Shown here piece by piece: positions 25,494 through 32,777 of a stretch of DNA of 41,891 nt; within the stretch, counting starts at the first letter, position 1, and each line of letters begins with the position of its first letter. This stretch comes from Klebsiella pneumoniae (GTDB lineage: Bacteria > Pseudomonadota > Gammaproteobacteria > Ga0077536). The stretch spans positions 1 through 41,891 of the forward strand of contig CAMAXW010000030.1 of assembly GCA_945862315.1 (NCBI GenBank), read 5' to 3'. The notes under the pieces are model-generated. The model had not been told where the DNA came from. It searched no databases and worked only from the letters and a program-made list of their open reading frames with translations. The position numbers were made by a program, and so were the translations under genes.

Positions 25494-26383
25494 GGCACCT
25501 CGCCCGGCACGGGTCAGGGTTTACCTTGGTCGAACTGATTGCCGTCATCACCCTGAGCAGTATTTTAGGTCTGGTGGTTTGGCGAAATCTGAGCTTGCCC
25601 ATCCGGGGGTTTGTCGACGTCAAACAGCGCACGGCCATCGTCGCCATGGCCAGACTAGCCTTGGGGCGCATGAGCCGAGAATTAACCTTGGCCTTGCCCA
25701 ATAGCGTGCGGATTTCCAGCGATGGCCTCGCCCTCGAGATGCTGCGGACCTCGGCCGGTGGCCGTTATCGCGCCGAAGCCGTACCCAGCGACGCGGCCAG
25801 CAATCCGCTTAATCTCAGCGCGACTAGCGACAGTTTCCAGACCTTGGGTACGTGGACTATCCCCACCAGTGTGCGCACTAGCGCCGACGTCACCGCCTGC
25901 CTGGCGGGGAGCGCCGACTGTCTGGTCATCTACAACACGGGCATCCCCAGCAGCTGCGCGGCCCAAAGCGCCGGCACGCGCACCAACGCGTGGTGTGGCG
26001 ATAATCTAGCCGGTATCGTGAGCGCGGTGGCGGCCACCGGGGTGATTACGGTTAACCGTGCGGCGGCCGGCACCGTGTGGCCAACGGGTTCCCCGGAACA
26101 GCGCTTTTTTGTGGTGGATACGGCGGTTAGTTTTATTTGTTCCGGCACCTCGTTGCGCCGCTACTCGGGTTATGCGCTGACCAGTACCCAGCCAATTCCC
26201 CCCTCAGTGACCGGCAATTTGCTCGCCGACAGCGTTGCGGCGTGCGCGTTCAGCTATCAGGCGGGTAGTGCCACCCGCGCGGGGTTGGTCAACCTCAGCC
26301 TCACGCTGAGTGTGACTAACCCGGATGGGGTGGTGGAAAAAATCACCCTGTTTGACCAAGTCCATCTGCCCAATTCACCGTGA
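25490..26383 (+). CDS. mshO: MSHA minor pilin MshO
   Basis: A large minor pilin of 297 residues starting at GTG 25490, which overlaps the mshD stop as GTGA. The leader MRHLARHGSG precedes FTLVELIAVITLSSILGLVVWRNL, with Glu at +5. The globular domain has RTAIVAMARLALGRMSRELTLALPNSVRI, typical of PilW/GspJ-like pilins, and several Cys (VTACLAGSADCLVIY, SSCAAQ, AWCGDN, SFICSG). It would sit in the tip complex with MshP, MshD and MshC. Overlaps mshP by four bases. Confidence 0.87.
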   Translation: MRHLARHGSGFTLVELIAVITLSSILGLVVWRNLSLPIRGFVDVKQRTAIVAMARLALGRMSRELTLALPNSVRISSDGLALEMLRTSAGGRYRAEAVPSDAASNPLNLSATSDSFQTLGTWTIPTSVRTSADVTACLAGSADCLVIYNTGIPSSCAAQSAGTRTNAWCGDNLAGIVSAVAATGVITVNRAAAGTVWPTGSPEQRFFVVDTAVSFICSGTSLRRYSGYALTSTQPIPPSVTGNLLADSVAACAFSYQAGSATRAGLVNLSLTLSVTNPDGVVEKITLFDQVHLPNSP

Positions 26384-26793
26384 AGCGGCGTCCACTTCAA
26401 GCGGGTTTTGCGCTGGTTGCGGCCGTTTTTTTGGTCGTGATCGTCGCGCTGATGGCGGGCTATGCGATTTCTATTGGCACCTCCCAACAGGCGGACGCCA
26501 CGTTGTCCCTGCTGGGTGATCGCGCGGAATTTGCCGCGCAAAGCGGGCTCGAATGGGCGATTGGGCGGGTTGCCACCGACAGCGCTTGCCCGGTCGCCGG
26601 CACCAGTTTTGCGGCGGCGGGTTCGGGCTTGAATAATTTTGTGATTGCGGTGAGTTGCGCCTCGACCAGCGTGACCGAAGGCTCAATTACCTATCCCGTT
26701 TACGCACTCACCGTCACCGCCAGCCTGGGTGTGTCGAGCGCCGAGGATTACGTCCGGCGAGTGGTCACCGCCCAGGTTAGCGGCAAGCCCTGA
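26380..26793 (+). CDS. mshP: MSHA minor pilin MshP (PilX/GspK-like, lacks Glu5)
   Basis: A 137-residue minor pilin, last gene of the msh operon. It starts at GTG 26380 overlapping the mshO stop as GTGA. After the leader MKRRPLQAG comes FALVAAVFLVVIVALMAGYAISI, in which the +5 position is Ala, not Glu. PilX/GspK-like tip pilins often lack this Glu, which fits a position at the extreme tip. The mature part has DRAEFAAQSGLEWAIGRV, characteristic of the family. The adhesin-like gene mshQ that follows mshP in Vibrio and relatives is absent; the convergent trmL ends 17 bases away. Confidence 0.85.
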   Translation: MKRRPLQAGFALVAAVFLVVIVALMAGYAISIGTSQQADATLSLLGDRAEFAAQSGLEWAIGRVATDSACPVAGTSFAAAGSGLNNFVIAVSCASTSVTEGSITYPVYALTVTASLGVSSAEDYVRRVVTAQVSGKP

Positions 26794-26810
26794 GGCCAGG
26801 CCGTGCGACT

Positions 26811-27275
26811 TTAGGCGAGTCCCGCATAGGCGTGCTGTCGGAGTCCTTCATAAACCGCCACCGCCACCGCGTTGGAGAGGTTAAGACTCCGGCTATCGGC
26901 GCGCATGGGGATACGCAAGCACTGGTCCGCTGCCAGGGTTGCGCGCAGTTCGGGCGGCAAGCCCCGGGATTCTGGGCCAAAGAGCAGAATATCGCCGCGC
27001 CCCAACGGCGCCTCGCTCAAGCCGCGAGTTGCATGGGTGGTGAAGGCCCAAATTCGCCGGCCCGGTAGGGCGTTGCACAGAGCGGCGTAGTTTGCATGCA
27101 CCTGCAGGCTGGTACGTTCGGCGTAGTCCAACCCGGCCCGGCGCAGCGCGCGGTCGGAAATATCGAACCCCAATGGCTCGATGAGATGCAAACCCGCGCC
27201 GACGTTGGCGCACAGCCTGATAACATTCCCGGTGTTGGGCGGGATCTCAGGCTCAAATAGCGCTACTTCGAACAT
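26811..27275 (-). CDS. trmL: tRNA (cytidine(34)-2'-O)-methyltransferase TrmL
   Basis: SPOUT-class methyltransferase that 2'-O-methylates the wobble base of certain tRNA-Leu. From ATG 27275 the product is 154 residues, the normal length, opening FEVALFEPEIPPNTGNVIRLCANVGAGLHLIEPLGF. The SPOUT knot motifs are LLFGPESRGLP and IPMRADSRSLNLSNAVAVAVYEGLRQ. The longer frame open to 27458 runs into the divergent PyrD gene and is rejected. The gene is convergent with mshP and its start lies only 16 bases from the start of the divergent dihydroorotate dehydrogenase gene. Confidence 0.95.
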   Translation of the reverse strand: MFEVALFEPEIPPNTGNVIRLCANVGAGLHLIEPLGFDISDRALRRAGLDYAERTSLQVHANYAALCNALPGRRIWAFTTHATRGLSEAPLGRGDILLFGPESRGLPPELRATLAADQCLRIPMRADSRSLNLSNAVAVAVYEGLRQHAYAGLA

Positions 27276-27291
27276 AGGTAAAAAGACATTG

Positions 27292-28272
27292 ATGACCAGT
27301 GAGCAATTCAGTGAGGCGCGTCTTGCGACGTCCTTTTGCGGTATGTCGTTCAACTCACCGTTGGTGCTGTTGTCCGGGTGCGTGGGTTTTGGCGAAGAAT
27401 ATACGCGGGTTGAAGGCTTTTCCAACGCCGCGGTGGGCGCTATCTGTTTGAAGGGCACGACCCTGCTGCCGCGGCTGGGTAATCCCGCGCACCGGGTCTA
27501 CGAAACGCCGGCCGGCATGCTCAATGCCATCGGTCTGCAAAACCCGGGCGCCCGCTACGTGGTGGATGAAATTCTCCCGCGATTGGACTTTACCGAAACC
27601 CGCTTCATCGCCAACGTCTCGGGTTCGACCATCGAGGAATACGAGGAAGTCACCCGCATTTTTGACAACTCGCCGATCGATGCGATTGAAATCAATATCT
27701 CGTGTCCCAATGTCAAAGAAGGCGGCGTGGCGTTTGGTAATAGCCCGGACATGTCGGCTCGGGTGGTCGCCGCGTGCCGGCGCGCTACGCGCAAACCCAT
27801 CATCACCAAACTTTCGCCCAATCAGACAGATATCGCCGAAAACGCCCGCCGCTGCCTCGAGGCCGGCAGTGATGGTTTTGCGGTGATCAATACCCTCATG
27901 GGCATGGCGATCGATGCGGAGCGTCGCCGCCCGGTGATTGGCAACAATCAGGGCGGCCTGTCGGGGCCGGCCATTAAGCCCATCGCGTTGCTAAAAGTGT
28001 GGCAGGTGTATCAGGTGTGTAAGCCACACGGCGTGCCGATCATCGGCCAGGGCGGCGTGGTTAATGCTACCGACGCCATTGAATTCATGCTGGCGGGCGC
28101 TAGCGCCGTGGGGGTAGGCACGGGGCTGTTTTATGAACCGCTCGTGTGTGACACGCTCAATCAAGGTATTGGCGCTTATTTGGACCGGCACGGTTTCAAG
28201 TGTGCGGCCGACTTGGTGGGTGCGCTGGTGTTGAATGGAGAACCGGTGGCCGTGACGCAGGTCAGTCGCTAG
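27292..28272 (+). CDS. pyrD: class 1B dihydroorotate dehydrogenase catalytic subunit (PyrD-B-like)
   Basis: FMN enzyme oxidising dihydroorotate to orotate in pyrimidine synthesis. From ATG 27292 it is 326 residues. It has the class 1 catalytic cysteine C138 in EINISCPNVKEGG (class 2 enzymes use Ser). Class 1B-like segments are ETPAGMLNAIGLQNPG, TKLSPNQTDI, VINTLMGMAID, GGLSGPAIKPIAL and PIIGQGGVVNATDAIEFMLAGASAVGVGT. Class 1B enzymes normally pair with the iron-sulfur flavoprotein PyrK to use NAD; no pyrK is nearby, so the electron acceptor is open. Typical gammaproteobacteria use the quinone-linked class 2 enzyme. The end overlaps the convergent TPR gene by 11 bases. Confidence 0.88.
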   Translation: MTSEQFSEARLATSFCGMSFNSPLVLLSGCVGFGEEYTRVEGFSNAAVGAICLKGTTLLPRLGNPAHRVYETPAGMLNAIGLQNPGARYVVDEILPRLDFTETRFIANVSGSTIEEYEEVTRIFDNSPIDAIEINISCPNVKEGGVAFGNSPDMSARVVAACRRATRKPIITKLSPNQTDIAENARRCLEAGSDGFAVINTLMGMAIDAERRRPVIGNNQGGLSGPAIKPIALLKVWQVYQVCKPHGVPIIGQGGVVNATDAIEFMLAGASAVGVGTGLFYEPLVCDTLNQGIGAYLDRHGFKCAADLVGALVLNGEPVAVTQVSR

Positions 28273-28594
28273 CGGGACCCAAAGGACGCCGCAAGCGCTT
28301 TAAGAAGACGGTCATTTCTTTGGCCGCCTGCACATCGCCACGCTGGGTAGCCGCCGCAATCCCGGCGCTAAAGGCCTGCGCTGCGCCGTCTAAATCCTGC
28401 ACACTGACCAATGCCCGGCCTAAGGCTTTCCACGCCGCAGAGTAGGTGGGATCAAAGTCCAGGGCGCAGCGCAAATGGGTGATGGCCAGCACGGCGTCGG
28501 ATTCCAAGTACGCCGTGCCGAGACTAAAGCGCAGCAGGGCATTGTCATGGCCCTGCGCCAGCAGTTTTTCGAGTGCGGCAGTTCGGTGTGGCAT
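28262..28594 (-). CDS. small tetratricopeptide repeat protein
   Basis: A 110-residue protein made almost wholly of TPR helices: LLRFSLGTAYLESDAVLAITHLRCALDFDPTYSAAWKALGRALVSVQDLDGAAQAFSAGI. No signal peptide or membrane segment is seen, so it is probably a cytosolic protein-protein interaction module. It ends with a basic tail (FLKRLRRPLGPASD). It starts 18 bases after the ntrX stop on the same strand, so it is likely the last gene of the def-fmt-rsmB-ntrYX operon. Partner unknown. Confidence 0.8.
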   Translation of the reverse strand: MPHRTAALEKLLAQGHDNALLRFSLGTAYLESDAVLAITHLRCALDFDPTYSAAWKALGRALVSVQDLDGAAQAFSAGIAAATQRGDVQAAKEMTVFLKRLRRPLGPASD

Positions 28595-28612
28595 TGGCGG
28601 TTAGTGCGGGGC

Positions 28613-29989
28613 TTAGTCCCGCGCCGCCTCTTTAATGTGACGAGGATCGATGCCGAGGCTGCGCAGTTTGCGGTACAGATGGGTGCGCTCTATGCCCACG
28701 CGCTCAGCGACCCGGCTGACGCTGCCCTCACAGGCATGGAGTTGGTACTCGAGGTAATTTTTCTCGAACCGCTCGCGGGCTTCGCGCAGTGGCAGATCAA
28801 AGCCCGAGGGCACGACATCTACGGACTGTGTTGAGCGTACCCCTAGCGCGCTGCTCACTTCGTGGGCTTCAATGCTGTCGGTATTGCCCAAGATGAGTAG
28901 GCGCTGCACCAAGTTGCGCAGTTCGCGTACGTTGCCGGGCCACGGGTAGTCCCGCATGCGAGCTTTGGCACCGGGTGTGACGTCGCGCCGGGGCAAGCCC
29001 TCGTTGTTCACAAAATAGTTTAGGTAATGAATCAGCAGGTCGTCTAAATCCTCGATACGGTCATATAAAGAGGGCACCCGCAACGGTACGACGTTGAGGT
29101 GGTAATACAGATCGTCGCGGAATCTACCGGCGCTGACTTCGGCCTGGAGGTCGCGCCGGGTGGCCGCGATGATGCGAACGTCAATATTGACCGCTTCCCG
29201 CCCGCCCACGCGCAGCATGGATTGTTGCTCCAACGCGCTGAGTAACCGGGCCTGCGTGGTGAGATCCATGTCGGCGATGTCTTTCAGAAAGAGGGTGCCG
29301 CCGTTCGCCTGTTCCAAGGATCCGTACGTCACGTGCCCGTCCATTTCTACCCCGAATAACTCAGCATCGGGGTTTTCGCGGGCTAAACCGGCAACGCCCA
29401 CGGGCACAAACAGGTTTTTGGCCCGTGCGCTGTGTTGATGCAGATAGCGTGCTAAAACTTCTTTGCCCGAGCCTGATTCGCCCGTGATGAAGACCGCCGT
29501 TTTGTGTTGGGCAATGCGCTGCGCGCTAGTGCGCAGTTGTTCCATGAGGCGGCTCCGGCCAACGGGCTCGGCTAGCGGCAAAGCCCCGCGGCGCAGGCCA
29601 AGATTTTCGCGGCGTAGCGTTGCGTTTTCTAGGGCGCGCTGCAGTGTGATCAGCAATTTGGCGATGGATAGCGGCTTCTCGATGAAGTCGTAGGCTCCCA
29701 AGCGCGTCGCTTCTACCGCCGTTTCTACCGTGCCGTGCCCAGACATCATGATCACCGGAACATCAACTTGGCCATCTTCCGACCACTCTTTTAACAGCGT
29801 GATGCCGTCGGTGTCGGGCATCCAAATGTCCAGCAGGATGAGATCTGGACGGCGTAAACGGCGCGCCTCGCGAGCTTGCGCGGCATTCTCGGCCAGCGTG
29901 GTTTCAAAGCCTTCATCGTCGAGAATTTCTTTGAGCAAGACGCGAATATCGGGTTCGTCGTCGACCACCAAAATATGTCTAGCCGTCAT
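28613..29989 (-). CDS. ntrX: NtrX-type response regulator with degenerate AAA+ site
   Basis: Response regulator of the NtrY/NtrX system, 458 residues. The receiver domain (residues 1-120) has D10, D11, phosphoacceptor D54 in LLLDIWMPD, S83 and K105. The AAA+ domain has Walker A GESGSGKE (170-177). Two parts are abnormal. The GAFTGA loop that contacts sigma-54 is missing (ELFGVEMDGHVTYGSLEQ at about 210-227). Walker B reads TLFLKD (232-237), with Lys in place of the usual Asp. Sensor and GNVRELRNLVQRL segments remain, and a Fis-type helix-turn-helix ends the protein (VSRVAERVGIERTHLYRKLRSLGI). Overlaps ntrY as ATGA with GGAG upstream. It probably binds DNA but not as a normal sigma-54 activator. 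Confidence 0.93.
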   Translation of the reverse strand: MTARHILVVDDEPDIRVLLKEILDDEGFETTLAENAAQAREARRLRRPDLILLDIWMPDTDGITLLKEWSEDGQVDVPVIMMSGHGTVETAVEATRLGAYDFIEKPLSIAKLLITLQRALENATLRRENLGLRRGALPLAEPVGRSRLMEQLRTSAQRIAQHKTAVFITGESGSGKEVLARYLHQHSARAKNLFVPVGVAGLARENPDAELFGVEMDGHVTYGSLEQANGGTLFLKDIADMDLTTQARLLSALEQQSMLRVGGREAVNIDVRIIAATRRDLQAEVSAGRFRDDLYYHLNVVPLRVPSLYDRIEDLDDLLIHYLNYFVNNEGLPRRDVTPGAKARMRDYPWPGNVRELRNLVQRLLILGNTDSIEAHEVSSALGVRSTQSVDVVPSGFDLPLREARERFEKNYLEYQLHACEGSVSRVAERVGIERTHLYRKLRSLGIDPRHIKEAARD

Positions 29990-32226
29990 GAGGTGCTCCT
30001 GTTGGCCGGATTGTTGCCCGGTGATTCCTCGAGATTCCGTGGCAGCCGGATCGTTGCCCGCGCGCCGCGTTCCTCGTGGTTCTCCATGCTGACCACACCG
30101 CCGTGCTCTTCGATGATTTTTTTGACGATGGCAAGTCCCAACCCAGTGCCACGGGTTTTGGTGGTGACATAGGGTTCAAATAGTGTGCTGATGAGTTCCG
30201 GGGGAATGCCATCACCTTGGTCAGTGACGGATATTTCGAGATGGTCGCCTTCCTCTGACGCGGGTCGCCGCGTGGTAATCGAGATGGTTGTGCCGGTGCG
30301 GTCGCCGCTGGCTTCTAGCGCGTTCTTGATTAGATTGTTAAAGACTTGCCGCAGTCGGCCCGCGTCAACCGAGATTGTTGGCAGTTCAGGATCGAACGAC
30401 AGAGCGAAGTGCACGTCTGTTTTGGCACTCCGGTAGAGATCGACAACCGCGGAGATGAGCGCATTCAGGTCGGTGCGTTCCTGCGTAATCGCCGGCATCC
30501 GGGCGTAATCAGAAAACGTGTTAACCATGATTTTCATGGTCTCTACTTGCTGGACGATGGTGGTGGTTAGGCGATCCAGTGTCTCGGCATCGCCCGGCGC
30601 CATTTTGGCCAAGTATTTTTGACGCAAGCGCTCGGCTGAAAGCTGGATGGGCGTGAGCGGATTTTTGATCTCATGCGCTAGGCGACGCGCAACCTCTGAC
30701 CACGCTGCGTCGCGCTGGCCTTTGATCAACGCAGTGATGTCGTCAAAAACCACCACGTGTCCGGTGCCCTGCGTTTTTTCGAGTAACAGTTGGCTGCCAC
30801 GGCACATCAAGACTCGGCGGCCAGTGCGGGTAAAAATTTGGCTTTCTTGTTGCCAGCGTTCTTGGCCCGCGCTGAGTTGCTCTGTGAGGCACTCGACGAA
30901 CGGCGCCAGATGCTCGCGTTTCTCCGTGAGCGATTGAAATGCCAAGTCGCTTACTGCGAGGTCGCCGAGTTCCAGAATGCGGCGCCCGGCATCGTTAATC
31001 GTGGTGATTTTGCCGGCAGGATCTAACGCCAGCACCCCAGAGGATAATTGGCTGAGCAGCGTATTGAGGTAGCGGTGCTGGGTTTCGACTTCGCTGCGCA
31101 CCGTGGCGATGCGGCGCGTCATATCGTTGAACGAACTGACCAAAAAGCCCATGTCGTCGCTGGTGGTCACCGGCAGCGTCATGGCGTAATTGCCCGCCGC
31201 CACGGCCGCCGTGCCCGCCGCGAGGTCGCTAATGGGCGCGGCCAAGCGTTTAGCCGAATAAAACGCCGCCCAAATGGCGCTCGTGATGCTCGATAACAGC
31301 ACGAGGGTCAAAGTCATGGCGAAGCTCAGTTTTAGTTTGCGTCGCAAATACACCAGCTCGCCATATTTTTCGTGGGCTGATTCCACGTTGGTTGCCAGTT
31401 CGTTCATGCCGCTGGCAACCGGGAAGATCGCCTGCAGAATACGCCCGCCGCGATCCAAGTTGCTGTCGTTGATCAAGACCGCCACGCGGATCAATAGACC
31501 ATCGACGCCGAAGGGTTCTAACCCCACATAAGTACGTCCCTGCTTGACCTGCAGCAAAATGCTGGCGGACGGCGAGTTGGGCACCAGATCCGTCATGCTG
31601 CTGCTCGACTGCATGACGCGACCTTGCGCGGTGACCAAGATCATTTCGTCAGCGCCGCTGCGCTGACGAATCAGATCCAAATCGTTAGGGCCGGGATCCC
31701 AAGCGTCGGCGGCAACGGTGCTACCAGGTGCGCGCAGCGCGCCGAGATCCAACACCGCACTAGGCTGCGCGCCTGCGCTGATTTCCTCGGCAATGTTGGT
31801 GGTGCGGTTCAACACCTCGCGCACGCGCAGGTCCAGCGCGCTGCGGCTTAATTCAAGGGCGTCCGACAACGCCCGGTCGATGTGCACATCAAACCAACTG
31901 TCCATGCCCCGCATCAGGAAGTTCAGGGAGAAGCTAAAGAGCACACAAATTGGCACGACCGACAGCACGACGAAAATCGTCAGCATTCTCAGCATCAGCC
32001 GCGCGCCGGGCGCCCGGCGGCGCAACGCCCGGATTAAGTCCCGAGCGTTGACCACAATCAGGCCGCCAAAAGCGAGCAGCCCCAACACGTTCGTCAGGAG
32101 CAGGATGGAGTAGAGATCCCCAAAGCGACCGGAGTTCTGAATGGCCGCGCTCATGAGGACCAGCGAGCCCAGCAGCGAGAGACTCAGCAGCCCAACGGTG
32201 CCGACAATGGCGAGACGGGGCTTCAT
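29986..32226 (-). CDS. ntrY: NtrY-type membrane sensor histidine kinase
   Basis: Sensor kinase partner of NtrX, 746 residues from ATG 32226, which overlaps the DUF4390 stop as ATGA; the frame open to 32265 is not needed. Three N-terminal membrane helices (IVGTVGLLSLSLLGSLVLM, ILLLTNVLGLLAFGGLIVV, MLTIFVVLSVVPICVLFSF) precede a periplasmic sensor region and a fourth helix (FAMTLTLVLLSSITSAIWAAFY). A HAMP domain, a PAS domain (HRYLNTLLSQLSSGVLALDPAGKITTIN), the phosphoacceptor H518 in RRLAHEIKNPLTPIQLSAERL and a HATPase domain (VFNNLIKNALEAS, DQGDGIPPELISTLFEPYVTTKTRGTGLGLAIVKKI) follow. NtrYX systems are linked to nitrogen, respiration or envelope control; the signal here is unknown. Confidence 0.95.
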   Translation of the reverse strand: MKPRLAIVGTVGLLSLSLLGSLVLMSAAIQNSGRFGDLYSILLLTNVLGLLAFGGLIVVNARDLIRALRRRAPGARLMLRMLTIFVVLSVVPICVLFSFSLNFLMRGMDSWFDVHIDRALSDALELSRSALDLRVREVLNRTTNIAEEISAGAQPSAVLDLGALRAPGSTVAADAWDPGPNDLDLIRQRSGADEMILVTAQGRVMQSSSSMTDLVPNSPSASILLQVKQGRTYVGLEPFGVDGLLIRVAVLINDSNLDRGGRILQAIFPVASGMNELATNVESAHEKYGELVYLRRKLKLSFAMTLTLVLLSSITSAIWAAFYSAKRLAAPISDLAAGTAAVAAGNYAMTLPVTTSDDMGFLVSSFNDMTRRIATVRSEVETQHRYLNTLLSQLSSGVLALDPAGKITTINDAGRRILELGDLAVSDLAFQSLTEKREHLAPFVECLTEQLSAGQERWQQESQIFTRTGRRVLMCRGSQLLLEKTQGTGHVVVFDDITALIKGQRDAAWSEVARRLAHEIKNPLTPIQLSAERLRQKYLAKMAPGDAETLDRLTTTIVQQVETMKIMVNTFSDYARMPAITQERTDLNALISAVVDLYRSAKTDVHFALSFDPELPTISVDAGRLRQVFNNLIKNALEASGDRTGTTISITTRRPASEEGDHLEISVTDQGDGIPPELISTLFEPYVTTKTRGTGLGLAIVKKIIEEHGGVVSMENHEERGARATIRLPRNLEESPGNNPANRSTS

Positions 32227-32777
32227 TGCTTGAAGGTCCAGCGGTACCAACCTGAGGATAGCCACCAGCCGGGCGAGACATAAGCCAGCGGCCGCATGGG
32301 TGCTGGCAGATCCTCCACGCTCAGGCTGAGTCGAAAACGCCCGAGGTAATTCTCCTCCGGCCCGGCCCGGATGGCCGACAGCACGAGGACCCGCGGCAGA
32401 TCACCGAGAGCGGCGGTTGCTTCGGCCAGGGTTTTGAACGTTTGCGCCGGCTTGCCGGCAATCTCGGTCAGCGTATAGCGATCGGAGAGCGCATGCCGTG
32501 ACAGGACGAAAACATGACGGGACTGTGCGATGGTTTCGTCGACCCAGAAGGGGCGGCTGCGTAAGAGCTTCGTCTGTGCAATGAAGACCAGCGAGATGCC
32601 GTTGTTGAGCGCTTCCGCGACATCGTCGTTGACGGAAATAGTGGCTTTGGCATCCACGCGCAGGTAGCCATCCTCCACCACGGCGATCGCGCTATCGATC
32701 ACGACATCCCGCGCCGTCGCCCCCAATGGCAACAGCGCGCTCAGCGCCAACCAAGCCAATCCGAGCAGTCTAGACAT
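32223..32777 (-). CDS. DUF4390 domain-containing exported protein
   Basis: A 184-residue protein with a Sec signal peptide (MSRLLGLAWLALSALLPLGATA) followed by a DUF4390 domain: VIDSAIAVVEDGYLRVDAKATISVNDDVAEALNNGISLVFIAQTKL, RYTLTEIAGKPAQTFKTLAEATAALGDLPRVLVL, and a Trp-rich end (SPGWWLSSGWYRWTF). Expected in the periplasm. Function unknown; the gene is regularly found between rsmB and ntrY in beta- and gammaproteobacteria, which suggests a link to NtrY sensing (inference). ATG 32777 gives an eight-base overlap with the rsmB end; the frame open to 32813 lacks the signal peptide at its head. The stop overlaps ntrY. Confidence 0.88.
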   Translation of the reverse strand: MSRLLGLAWLALSALLPLGATARDVVIDSAIAVVEDGYLRVDAKATISVNDDVAEALNNGISLVFIAQTKLLRSRPFWVDETIAQSRHVFVLSRHALSDRYTLTEIAGKPAQTFKTLAEATAALGDLPRVLVLSAIRAGPEENYLGRFRLSLSVEDLPAPMRPLAYVSPGWWLSSGWYRWTFKQ

